Shown piece after piece: positions 25,023 through 32,372 of a DNA stretch of 32,372 bases. Each line of letters starts with the position of its first letter. Positions within the stretch are counted from its first letter, which is position 1. The position numbers and the translations under genes were made by a program. The notes beneath the pieces are model-generated. The model did not search any database and was not told the origin of the DNA. It was given only the letters and a program-made list of their open reading frames with translations. Location: the NCBI RefSeq assembly GCF_000308855.1, contig NZ_BAGM01000087.1, positions 1 through 32,372 on the forward strand. Reading direction: 5' to 3'. The DNA is from Nocardia veterana NBRC 100344 (GTDB taxonomy: Bacteria; Actinomycetota; Actinomycetes; Mycobacteriales; Mycobacteriaceae).

Positions 25023-26507
25023 GTGTTCCCAGCGCCCATGGATGTGCCGACGCCCGCGCCGACCACCCCCGCGCCCGCCGCCACCGCGGTGCCGCCGCCC
25101 CCGCCACCGCGACTGCCCTCGGCGAAGTTGAACCCCTACAACGGATTTCATCACGGGATCTCGCTGCTGCACGGCTGGTTGCCGCTGACCGTCGAACTCG
25201 TCGCCGCCGTCCTGCTACTGGTCGCGATCGCCCGCCGAGGCCGGCGGTGGTGGCTGATCCGGGTTCCGATCTGCCTCGCTCTCGGCGTGGTGGCCGCCGT
25301 CGCCACCCGCACGGTGATGAACGACGAGGGCTTGGCCTCCGATCCCGCTCCCCTGCAGTTGTGGTTGTGCGTGGGCGCGGCGGTCGCCGCGATCGCGCTG
25401 GTGGTCGTCGGCCTGCCCGGTGCCCGGTGGTGGCATCGCACGGCCGCGATCGTGGCGGTACCGTTCACGATCGCCGCGTCGGCGGTGGTGCTCGATCAGT
25501 GGGTGGGTTACTACCCGAGCGTGCAGTCGGCGTGGAGCGCGTTGACCGCCGGACCGCTACCGCACCAGACGGATCCGGACGAATTGGCCGCGATGCGCGG
25601 CACACGCCCGGTGAACGGCGTGGTGGTGCCGATCGACACCGGCGACGGCGCCAGCGGTTTCAAGCACCGCACCGAGTACGTCTACCTACCCCCGGCGTGG
25701 TTCGCCGGACCCACTCCGCCCGCCCTTCCCGCGGTGATGATGATCGGCGGCGAATTCAACACTCCGGCCGACTGGTTGCGCAGCGGCCAGATCATGCCCG
25801 CCGTCGACGCGTTCACCGCGGCCCACGACGGCAGCGCCCCGGTGCTGGTCTTCGTCGACTCCTCCGGCAGCTTCAACAACGACACCGAATGCGTCGACGG
25901 GCCGCGCGGCGCCGCGGCCGACCATCTCACGAAAGACGTGCTGCCGTATGTCGATTCGCATTTCGGCGTGCCCGCCGACCCGGCGAGATGGGCGGTGATC
26001 GGGTGGTCGATGGGCGGGACCTGCGCCACCGACCTGACCGTCATGCATCCGGAGTTGTTCCACACCTTCGTCGATATCGCCGGTGATCTGGGACCGACCT
26101 CGGGCACCAGGGAACAGACCATCGCCCGGCTCTACGGCGGCGACGCGGCTGCCTACGACCGGTTCGACCCGCTGACGGTGATGGCGAAGCACGGCCCCTA
26201 CACCGATGTCGCCGGTCTGTTCGACGACCTGACCCCGCCGCACCGCCCCGAAAGAGGTCCAGGCGGTGCGCACGGTCACCTGCCGCAGGTGGACGAGAAC
26301 AAGATCGGAGTCGGCGGGCGCGACGGCGTGCTCGACACCGGCGAGGTCGGCGCGGCGGAGAAATTGTGCGCACAGGGCCGCGCGGTCGGAATCGACTGCA
26401 CCATCCACACCACGCAGGGCGGGCACACCTGGCAGTTCGCGGCCGCCGCGTTCACCTCGTCGCTACCGTGGGTCGCGGCCCGGCTCGGCCTGCCGGTACG
26501 CACCTGA
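25023..26507 (+). CDS. Membrane-anchored alpha/beta hydrolase, esterase-D/antigen-85-like
   Basis: 494 residues. A Pro-rich N-terminus (TPAPAATAVPPPPPPRLP) is followed by four probable helices: about 54–70, 80–98, 113–131 and 140–158. A catalytic domain of about 300 residues follows. The nucleophile motif is GWSMGG with Ser329; a possible acid is in GGRDGVLDTGEV (about 431–442), and the catalytic His is 468 in GGHTW. GxSMGG plus HTW resembles the mycolyltransferase/esterase-D group, so a cell-wall lipid substrate is plausible. GACAAT ends 6 bases before the GTG at 25023, a leaderless pattern. An ATG five codons later is the alternative. Confidence 0.82.
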   Translation: MFPAPMDVPTPAPTTPAPAATAVPPPPPPRLPSAKLNPYNGFHHGISLLHGWLPLTVELVAAVLLLVAIARRGRRWWLIRVPICLALGVVAAVATRTVMNDEGLASDPAPLQLWLCVGAAVAAIALVVVGLPGARWWHRTAAIVAVPFTIAASAVVLDQWVGYYPSVQSAWSALTAGPLPHQTDPDELAAMRGTRPVNGVVVPIDTGDGASGFKHRTEYVYLPPAWFAGPTPPALPAVMMIGGEFNTPADWLRSGQIMPAVDAFTAAHDGSAPVLVFVDSSGSFNNDTECVDGPRGAAADHLTKDVLPYVDSHFGVPADPARWAVIGWSMGGTCATDLTVMHPELFHTFVDIAGDLGPTSGTREQTIARLYGGDAAAYDRFDPLTVMAKHGPYTDVAGLFDDLTPPHRPERGPGGAHGHLPQVDENKIGVGGRDGVLDTGEVGAAEKLCAQGRAVGIDCTIHTTQGGHTWQFAAAAFTSSLPWVAARLGLPVRT

Positions 26508-26536
26508 CCTCGGATCCGCCGGCTTCACAGCCGATT

Positions 26537-26568
26537 CGGGCCGCCACCGATGTCGTGGTGGCGGCCCG
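26537..26568. terminator. Bidirectional hairpin between convergent genes
   Basis: CGGGCCGCCACC (26537–26548) and GGTGGCGGCCCG (26557–26568) form a perfect 12-base stem with an 8-base loop, between the hydrolase stop and the yebC stop. It can serve both strands; no U-tract on either side. Confidence 0.75.
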
Positions 26569-26582
26569 GATGCGCGCGAGGA

Positions 26583-27335
26583 TCAGGCGTCGAGTTCGGC
26601 GAGCACCTCGTCGGAGACGTCGACGTTGGTGTACACGTTCTGCACGTCGTCGCTGTCTTCGAGCGCGTCGACGAGTTTGAACACCTTGCGGGCGCCGTCG
26701 GCATCCACCGCGACCGAGACCGAGGGCTGGAAGCCGGATTCCGCGGAGTCGTAATCGATTCCGGCGTCCTGCAGCGCGCTGCGGACGGCGACCAGATCGC
26801 TGGGGTCGCTGATGATCTCGAACGAATCCCCGAGGTCGTTGACCTCCTCGGCGCCGGCGTCGAGCACCGCGGCGAGGACATCGTCCTCGGTGAGGCCGTT
26901 CTTCTCCAGCGTCACGATGCCCTTGCGGTGGAACAGGTAGGCCACCGAACCCGGATCGGCCATATTGCCACCGTTGCGGGTCATGGCCACGCGCACCTCA
27001 CCGGCGGCGCGGTTGCGGTTGTCGGTGAGGCATTCGATCAGCACCGCCACGCCGTTGGGGCCGTAGCCCTCGTACATGATGGTCTGCCAGTCGGCGCCGC
27101 CGGCCTCTTCACCCGCGCCGCGCTTGCGGGCGCGCTCGATGTTGTCGTTGGGCACCGACGACTTCTTCGCCTTCTGGATGGCGTCGTAGAGAGTCGGGTT
27201 TCCGCCAGGATCACCACCGCCGGTGCGCGCCGCGACCTCGATGTTCTTGATCAGCTTCGCGAACATCTTGCCGCGCTTGGCGTCGATCACGGCCTTCTTG
27301 TGCTTGGTGGTGGCCCATTTGGAGTGGCCGCTCAT
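26583..27335 (-). CDS. yebC: YebC/PmpR-family protein
   Basis: 250 residues, the usual length. The N-terminus [20 protein letters not shown] is diagnostic, followed by [16 protein letters not shown] and the conserved [20 protein letters not shown]. Family members are described as DNA-binding regulators and more recently as factors that help ribosomes at difficult sequences. The ATG at 27335 has AAGGAAG upstream. TAGACT (27409–27414, minus strand) is a possible −10, suggesting it may also be transcribed separately from pdxT. Same order as Rv2603c–Rv2604c in M. tuberculosis. Confidence 0.96.
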   Translation of the reverse strand: MSGHSKWATTKHKKAVIDAKRGKMFAKLIKNIEVAARTGGGDPGGNPTLYDAIQKAKKSSVPNDNIERARKRGAGEEAGGADWQTIMYEGYGPNGVAVLIECLTDNRNRAAGEVRVAMTRNGGNMADPGSVAYLFHRKGIVTLEKNGLTEDDVLAAVLDAGAEEVNDLGDSFEIISDPSDLVAVRSALQDAGIDYDSAESGFQPSVSVAVDADGARKVFKLVDALEDSDDVQNVYTNVDVSDEVLAELDA

Positions 27336-27457
27336 TCCCTACTTCCTTCAGGTCGGTGTGCTCGAGGCCCGGACAGATTCGCGATCTGCGTACCGGCGAT
27401 CGCTGTGCAGTCTACTGCCCGGTCGGCCATCGCCCGGGCCGGGTGCGTGGCGAACGG

Positions 27458-28120
27458 TCAGGCACCGGCGCCGACCGCAGCCCGGACCGAGTCGACGAAC
27501 AGCCGGTGCACGCGCAGATCACCGGTCACCTCGGGATGGAAGGAGGTCGCGATGACCGAACCCTGCCGGACCGCGACGATCCGGCCCGCCGCATCCTCCG
27601 GGTCGCCCGCCGTCGGCTCGTGGGTGAGCACGGTGCCCGGCCGCGGCCGATGCGGCACCCGGGCCAGCACCTCGACGCCGGCGCCGACGCGTTCCACCCA
27701 CGGCGCCCGGATGAACACCGCGCGGATCGGATCGTCGAGCCCGGTGAAGTCGAGGTCGGTTTCGAACGAATCGACCTGACGGCCGAAGGCGTTGCGCCGC
27801 ACTGTCATATCGATGCCGGACAGCGACTGCGCGTCGGGGCGGGTGTCGAGCACCTCCGACGCCAGCAGGATCATCCCGGCGCACGAGCCGAAGGCCGGCA
27901 TCCCCGAACGCAGCCGGGCCCGCAGTGGTTCCAGCAGCTCGAAGACCTCGAGCAGTTTGCTGATCGCCGTGGATTCACCGCCGGGCAGCACGAGCGCGTC
28001 GACGGCGTTCAGTTCCGATTCCCGCCGCACGCTGACCGGTTCGGCATCGCACGCGGCCAGCGCGTGGAAGTGCTCGCGCACATCGCCCTGCAGCGCCAGC
28101 ACGCCAATCGTCGGTTTCAC
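27458..28120 (-). CDS. pdxT: Pyridoxal 5'-phosphate synthase glutaminase subunit PdxT
   Basis: 220 residues, class I glutamine amidotransferase that releases ammonia for PdxS. Visible are [17 protein letters not shown], the oxyanion loop LPGGEST, the nucleophile Cys in [10 protein letters not shown], and the His-Glu pair in SFHPEVTGD. All three catalytic residues are present. PdxS, its obligate partner, is not encoded in this window although in M. tuberculosis pdxS lies one gene upstream. The ATG at 28120 is 67 bases after tesB. Confidence 0.95.
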   Translation of the reverse strand: MKPTIGVLALQGDVREHFHALAACDAEPVSVRRESELNAVDALVLPGGESTAISKLLEVFELLEPLRARLRSGMPAFGSCAGMILLASEVLDTRPDAQSLSGIDMTVRRNAFGRQVDSFETDLDFTGLDDPIRAVFIRAPWVERVGAGVEVLARVPHRPRPGTVLTHEPTAGDPEDAAGRIVAVRQGSVIATSFHPEVTGDLRVHRLFVDSVRAAVGAGA

Positions 28121-28187
28121 GGCACGAGCATACGAGTCGCGCGGGCGTGGCGCGGCGCGCGGCCACCGCGGATGTGGCGCCGCTCAC

Positions 28188-29006
28188 CTACCGGCGCAGC
28201 TTGCGGATGAGACCTTCCTGGACGACCTGGGCGACGAACTGTCCGCGCTGGTTGAAGATCCGCCCGCTGGTGAGGGCGCGGCCGTATCCCGCCGAGGGTG
28301 AATTCTGGTCGTAGAGCAGCCATTCGTCGGCGCGGAACGGGCGCAGGAACCACATCGCGTGATCCAGCGACGCGTCCTGGGTGGGTTCGTCCCGGTGGGT
28401 GACCTTGGAGGAACCGAGCAGCGTCATATCGCTCATGTAGGCGAGCGTGCAGACGTGGAACAGGGGATCGTCGGGCAGCGGATGCCGGTAGCGGAACCAC
28501 ACCTGCTGCTGGGACGCCAGTCCGTCGCGCTGCGCCACCTGTTCCTGGGGAACCAGCCGGATGTCCCAGTGCTCCCATTCCCGCATCAGCCACAGCCGTT
28601 CCGGGCTCATCGTCTCGCGCCCGTCCGGAATGTCTTGCGGCAGCGGAACTTCCGGCATCGTGTCCTGATGTTCGGGTCCCTCGTCACCGATATGGAAGGA
28701 AGCCGACATGGTGAAGATCGCCTCGCCGTCCTGGACGCCGGTGACCCGGCGCGTGCAGAACGAGCGCCCGTCCCGAATGCGCTCGACCAGGTAGACGGTC
28801 TGCTCGGCGGGATTGCCGGGGCGCAGGAAGTACCCGTGCAGCGAATGCACCTGGAACCGCGGCTCCACCGTCCGCACCGCCGACACCAGCGCCTGCCCGG
28901 CAACCTGTCCGCCGAACGTGCGCGGCAGCTGAGACTTCGTGATCGCGCCACGGAAGATGTCGCGTTCGAGCCGCTCGATCTCCAACGCCTCTTCGATCGT
29001 CGCCAT
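28188..29006 (-). CDS. tesB: Acyl-CoA thioesterase II
   Basis: 272 residues, double-hotdog TesB. It hydrolyses acyl-CoA to free acid and CoA. Characteristic stretches are FGGQVAGQALVSAVRTV, VHSLHGYFLRPGNP, FHIGDEGPEHQ and SLDHAMWFLRPFRADEWLLY, with the C-terminal SGRIFNQRGQFVAQVVQEGLI carrying the conserved Gln. The ATG at 29006 follows AAGGA by 6 bases. The sequence directly upstream of the ATG is one copy of the repeat that flanks the MFS gene. Confidence 0.95.
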   Translation of the reverse strand: MATIEEALEIERLERDIFRGAITKSQLPRTFGGQVAGQALVSAVRTVEPRFQVHSLHGYFLRPGNPAEQTVYLVERIRDGRSFCTRRVTGVQDGEAIFTMSASFHIGDEGPEHQDTMPEVPLPQDIPDGRETMSPERLWLMREWEHWDIRLVPQEQVAQRDGLASQQQVWFRYRHPLPDDPLFHVCTLAYMSDMTLLGSSKVTHRDEPTQDASLDHAMWFLRPFRADEWLLYDQNSPSAGYGRALTSGRIFNQRGQFVAQVVQEGLIRKLRR

Positions 29007-29008
29007 GT

Positions 29009-29076
29009 ACCGTCCTTCCCGGAATCGACGCGCTCAGGCTAAGCGATGGCGAACCCGGCTCGGCGCCCGACTCTCC
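29009..29076. repeat. Direct repeat, copy A (upstream of tesB)
   Basis: About 68 bases matching copy B at 30622–30689 with a 19-base identical core (GCTCAGGCTAAGCGATGGC) and roughly four-fifths identity overall by eye. It contains the tesB ribosome site region and probably the tesB promoter; the two copies bracket the MFS gene. Confidence 0.75.
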
Positions 29077-29101
29077 TCGGAAGTGAGCCGCGTCTCGGCC
29101 G

Positions 29102-30535
29102 CTAGGAGGCCGGGCGGGTGTTGGCGGCCAGCAACTCGCGCGCCTCCTCCTCCGATTCGGCGGCCGGCGCCGAGCCCCACATGTGCCGGCCGTTGGGTTC
29201 CTGCAGGAAATACACCGACACGGCGCCCACCACACCGGCGATGATCAGGTAGTACGCTGGCCAGTTCAGATCGCCGGTCGCGCCCACGAGCACTCCGACC
29301 ACCACCGAGGTGGTGCCGGCGAACAGTGACACCGCGACGTTGAACGACACCGACAATCCCGCGCCGCGGACCTTGGTCGGAAACAGGGAGGGCAGCGTCG
29401 ACGGCATCGTCGCGCTGAAACAGATCAGGGTCAGTCCCATGATCAGCAGGCCGAGGAAGACCGTGACGGCATTCTCGGTGCGGACCAGCAGCACCATCGG
29501 AAACGCGAGCACGATCAGCGCGAGAATTCCGGTCCAGATGATCGGTTTGCGGCCGACCCGATCGGAGATCAGGCCGATCACCGGGATGGTCAGCAGGGCG
29601 ATCGCCATCACCGCGATCTGCAGCCACTGCGAGGTCGACGACGACACTCCCCCGCCGGTGGCATCGGGGACGGTCGCGGTCACATAGGTGGGCATATACG
29701 AGGTCAGCATGTAGTTGGTGACGTTCCAGACGACCACCAAACCCATGCAGACCAGCACGTACGGCCACAGCCGCGCCAGGATCTTGGCCTCGTCGCCGGT
29801 CTTGTTCGCCTTCTCGCGCTCCTCGGACTCCTGTTCCAGGGCGGCGAAGGCGGGGGTGTCGGCCAGCCGCATCCGCAGGTACACACCGACCGCGCCGAGC
29901 GGCAGCGCGATGAAGAACGGCAGTCGCCAGCCCCACGACAGCAGCTGCTCGTCGGTGAGGGTGGCGTCGGCGAGCGTGACGACCAGCGCACCGAGCAGAT
30001 AGCCGGTGAAGGTGCCGAATTCCAGCCAGCTGCCGAGGAATCCGCGCCGCCGGTCGGGGGCGTACTCGGCGATGAAGGTCATCGCGTTGCCGTATTCCCC
30101 GCCGGTGGAGAAACCCTGCAGCAACCGCGCGCACAGCAACAGCATCGGCGCCCAGAGCCCGATCGTGTTCTGGTCGGGGATGCAGCCGATGGCGAAGGTT
30201 CCGGCGGCCATCAGGATCATCGTGGTGGCGAGCACCTTGTTGCGGCCGATGCGATCGGCCAGCGGGCCGAAGAACATGCCGCCGAACGGGCGCACCAGGA
30301 ACGCCACCGCGAACAGCCCGAAGGTCGCGATCGTTCCGGCGGTGTCGCCGAGATGGGAAAAGAACACGTCCTTGATGGTCGGCTCGAAGTAGGCGTAGAC
30401 ACCGAAGTCGTACCACTCGGTGATATTGCCGATACTCGCCGCACCGATCGCCCGGCGGATGATCGGCGGATCGGTGACGACGATGTCGTCGAGCGACCAG
30501 CGCCTCGGACGTTCACGCGGGACCAGCACCGCCAC
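29102..30535 (-). CDS. MFS transporter, metabolite:H+ symporter (MHS/ProP-like) type
   Basis: 477 residues with about 12 helices. The N-terminal motif IGNITEWYDFGVYAY is the MHS-family signature seen in ProP, KgtP and ShiA. The first loop motif is GPLADRIGRNKVL and its repeat in the second half is ISDRVGRKPI. FSTGGEYGNAMTFIAEYAPDR covers helices 4–5. Likely substrates are organic acids or betaines with a proton; which one cannot be read from sequence. The GTG at 30535 follows GAGGAGGG by 7 bases. The gene separates tesB from where pdxS would be expected and is framed by direct repeats. Confidence 0.92.
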   Translation of the reverse strand: MAVLVPRERPRRWSLDDIVVTDPPIIRRAIGAASIGNITEWYDFGVYAYFEPTIKDVFFSHLGDTAGTIATFGLFAVAFLVRPFGGMFFGPLADRIGRNKVLATTMILMAAGTFAIGCIPDQNTIGLWAPMLLLCARLLQGFSTGGEYGNAMTFIAEYAPDRRRGFLGSWLEFGTFTGYLLGALVVTLADATLTDEQLLSWGWRLPFFIALPLGAVGVYLRMRLADTPAFAALEQESEEREKANKTGDEAKILARLWPYVLVCMGLVVVWNVTNYMLTSYMPTYVTATVPDATGGGVSSSTSQWLQIAVMAIALLTIPVIGLISDRVGRKPIIWTGILALIVLAFPMVLLVRTENAVTVFLGLLIMGLTLICFSATMPSTLPSLFPTKVRGAGLSVSFNVAVSLFAGTTSVVVGVLVGATGDLNWPAYYLIIAGVVGAVSVYFLQEPNGRHMWGSAPAAESEEEARELLAANTRPAS

Positions 30536-30621
30536 GGACAGACCCTCCTCGAGTTCGCGATCATCATCGATGCGCGGGCTCGGGCGGACCCGGCCGAGAG
30601 CTGTGGATCGCCTCGGCAGGG

Positions 30622-30689
30622 ACCGTCCTGTCCCGGGATCGACCAGCTCAGGCTAAGCGATGGCAAACTCGACCGGCGGGCGACTCTCC
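30622..30689. repeat. Direct repeat, copy B (upstream of the MFS gene)
   Basis: Same orientation as copy A, lying about 87 bases upstream of the MFS start. It carries the identical 19-base core plus matching flanks (ACCGTCCT…CGACTCTCC). Confidence 0.75.
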
Positions 30690-30720
30690 GCTGTCGGCGA
30701 CCGGCGGGCATGATGGGCCG

Positions 30721-31332
30721 ATGCCCGCATACGCTCCGATCACCGTGGACGGGCTGGTCGACGCGGTCGCCGCGGCCGCCCTCGCACGACCGGGACCGGT
30801 GCTGGTGGCCGTCGACGGCGCCGATGCCGCCGAACCACGGGAACCGGCCGATCGCCTCGTCGAACGCATCCGGACCGAAGGGCGCCCCGCGGCTCGCGTG
30901 TGGCTGCACGATTTCGTGCGCCCGGCCTCGCTGCGGCTGGAGTTCGGACGCGACGAGATGTCCTATCGCAACGCCTGGTTCGATTATGCCGCCCTCGAGC
31001 GCGAGGTGCTCGCGGCGGTGCGCCGGCGGGGGCAGTGGCTGCCCGCGCTGTGGGACGAGCAGGGTGACCGATCCGCCCGGGCGCGGCTGCGCCCGGCCGA
31101 GCCGGGCCTCGTCCTGGTCGTGGCGGGGCCGATGCTGCTCGGCCGGGGGTTGGACTTCGATGTGACCGTGGGCCTGCGGATGTCGGAGGCGGCGCTGCTG
31201 CGACGCACCGATCCCGCGGACCGCTGGACCGTCGCGGCGCTGGTGCGGCACGAGCGCGAGCATGCCGAACGGCCCGGATTCGAGGTGCGGTGGGACCATC
31301 CGGACCGGCCGGCACTGCGCCGCGACGGCTGA
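30721..31332 (+). CDS. Uridine-kinase-like protein with degenerate Walker A
   Basis: 203 residues from the ATG at 30721; CATGAT ends 6 bases upstream, a leaderless pattern. The strand GPVLVAVDGADAAEPREPAD sits where uridine kinases have a GxxxxGK[ST] loop, but no Lys is present. The rest follows the family: LHDFVRPASLRLEFGRD, WFDYAALEREVLAAVRR and LVLVVAGPMLLGRGLDFDVT. I recall similar Walker-less 'uridine kinase' proteins in Streptomyces and relatives, so the loss is probably family-wide and not a local mutation. Kinase activity is doubtful. It is convergent with the LysR gene. Confidence 0.65.
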   Translation: MPAYAPITVDGLVDAVAAAALARPGPVLVAVDGADAAEPREPADRLVERIRTEGRPAARVWLHDFVRPASLRLEFGRDEMSYRNAWFDYAALEREVLAAVRRRGQWLPALWDEQGDRSARARLRPAEPGLVLVVAGPMLLGRGLDFDVTVGLRMSEAALLRRTDPADRWTVAALVRHEREHAERPGFEVRWDHPDRPALRRDG

Positions 31333-31378
31333 GCACCGCGCCCGGACCCCGTCGGCCGCAACCGGATTCGTTCCGGCC

Positions 31379-32368
31379 TCAGACCTCGAACAGCTCCCGG
31401 TCGGCCGCCGGCAGCCAGCACCCGGCGGCGATGTCGCGGTTGTAGGTGGTGCGGAAGTGGTCGACCAGCGGTGGCAACCCCGGATGCGGGTTGGTCGTCG
31501 ACCACAGCAGCGCATGCGGGTACGCCGGGGTCGGATCCACGATCGGAACCCGCCGGATATGCGGATGCCACGGGTTGCGGAAGTGGTCGCTACTGATGGT
31601 GGCCAAGGTGTCGGAGGCCGCGATTCGGGTCACCATCGCCGCGATGCCGTCGGGTTTCGGCGCGGCCGTGCGATCCCGGGGCGTGGTATCGACGGTGACA
31701 CCACAGAAATCGCTCAGTTCGCGATAGAAGTCGGCCCATTCCGAGGCGATCCCGGCTCCGGGGATCCACACCGTCATGGCGCCGAGCTCCGCCAGGGTGA
31801 CCGCCGAGCGACCGGCCAGGCGATGGCCCCGGCCGACGAGCAGATGCGCCGGATCGACATAGGCCGGCGCCGCGGCGATCTCGGGCGGCAGCGGGCACGG
31901 CCCGCCGTGCGGGCGCGCGAAGGCCGCGTCGGCACGACCGTGGATCACCATGTCCCGGGCGGTCACCGAGACGCTCGAGATGACGATCTCGGTGTCGGAC
32001 CCCGGATTGTGCTCGAGGTAGTACTGCATCTGCTCGGTCGCACCCTGCCGTTCCCCCTGGACCGCTACCCGCAACGGCCGCGGCACCGCACCGACGGCTG
32101 CCACCGCTGTCTCCGCGACCGCCAGCAGCGACCGGGCGTGCGGCAGCAGGCGGGCGCCGGCGGCGGTCAGCGCCACCCCGGTCGCCACCCGGTCGAACAG
32201 CGCCACGCCCAGCTGCGCCTCCAGTTTGGCGATCCGTTTGGATACCGCCTGCTGACTGATCCGAAGCTCCGCGGCGGCGATACCGAACTGCCGCTCCTCG
32301 GCAGCGGTGACGAAGGCACGCACGGCAGCCAAGTCGAGGTCGGTCCGCTCCGTGGTGCGCCCGGCCAT
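31379..32368 (-). CDS. LysR-family transcriptional regulator
   Basis: 329 residues from an ATG 4 bases from the window end; the true start may differ slightly. The winged helix-turn-helix is clear: LAAVRAFVTAAEERQFGIAA, LRISQQAVSKRIAKLEAQLG and LFDRVATGVALTAAG. An inducer-binding domain follows with the usual periplasmic-binding-protein-like strands (RVAVQGER, ADAAFARPHG, MTVWIPGAGIA). The target and effector are unknown; LysR genes often regulate a divergent neighbour, which would be beyond base 32372. Confidence 0.93.
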   Translation of the reverse strand: MAGRTTERTDLDLAAVRAFVTAAEERQFGIAAAELRISQQAVSKRIAKLEAQLGVALFDRVATGVALTAAGARLLPHARSLLAVAETAVAAVGAVPRPLRVAVQGERQGATEQMQYYLEHNPGSDTEIVISSVSVTARDMVIHGRADAAFARPHGGPCPLPPEIAAAPAYVDPAHLLVGRGHRLAGRSAVTLAELGAMTVWIPGAGIASEWADFYRELSDFCGVTVDTTPRDRTAAPKPDGIAAMVTRIAASDTLATISSDHFRNPWHPHIRRVPIVDPTPAYPHALLWSTTNPHPGLPPLVDHFRTTYNRDIAAGCWLPAADRELFEV

Positions 32369-32372
32369 GGTG

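Noticed and set aside
26230..26290. Possible frameshift in the esterase-D-like hydrolase (odd PPHRPERGPGGAHGH segment)
   Set aside because: The frame continues into a good GGRDG…DTGEV and GGHTW region, so a variable loop is the simpler explanation.
1..32372. tRNA genes, CRISPR arrays, insertion sequences or attachment sites
   Set aside because: No cloverleaf, spaced repeat series, transposase/integrase or tRNA-3'-end duplication was recognised anywhere in the window.

Overview
The window is high-GC actinobacterial chromosome. The block apt – substrate-binding lipoprotein – secF – secD – yajC, with relA nearby, ruvB–ruvA–ruvC further on, and then yebC – pdxT – tesB, matches the gene order I know from Mycobacterium tuberculosis (around Rv2583c–Rv2605c). 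Together with an F420-type nitroreductase, frequent GTG starts and probable leaderless promoters, this points to the mycolic-acid group, most likely Nocardia or a close relative. The genus is inference.

Region 1 (1–5899, minus strand) is a tightly packed operon-like cluster running off the left edge. In transcription order it holds a small unknown protein, a candidate 14-codon leader, a single-pass membrane protein, two CpaE/TadZ/MinD-like proteins that lack the P-loop lysine, a 28-residue microprotein, two related two-helix membrane proteins of pilin-subunit type, a single-pass VirB8-like protein and a polytopic TrbL/VirB6-like protein. It reads as the membrane core of an actinobacterial type IV-secretion-like machine. 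No VirB4/VirD4 motor is visible; it would have to lie beyond base 1. This is the least standard part of the window.

Region 2 (5900–13178) starts with a 540-base gene-free spacer. It then holds a DMT-type transporter, relA convergent with it, an ABC-F ATPase with an attenuator-like leader, a deazaflavin-dependent nitroreductase with two matching operator palindromes, a YggT-like membrane protein and a small secreted protein.

Region 3 (13179–19074) holds apt and the Sec-associated set: lipoprotein, secF, secD and yajC, with overlapping starts and stops in secD–secF–lipoprotein. Region 4 (19200–21953) is an accessory insert relative to M. tuberculosis: a Baeyer-Villiger-type monooxygenase divergent from a TetR regulator across a perfect palindrome, and a protein made of four DivIVA-type repeats.

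Region 5 (21969–24906) is the overlapping ruvC–ruvA–ruvB operon with a LexA/SOS palindrome at its promoter, plus a macro-domain protein. Region 6 (25023–32368) holds a membrane-anchored Ag85/esterase-D-like hydrolase, yebC, pdxT, tesB, an MHS-type MFS transporter flanked by about 68-base imperfect direct repeats, a P-loop-degenerate uridine-kinase-like protein and a LysR regulator. No tRNA, rRNA, insertion sequence or CRISPR array was seen.
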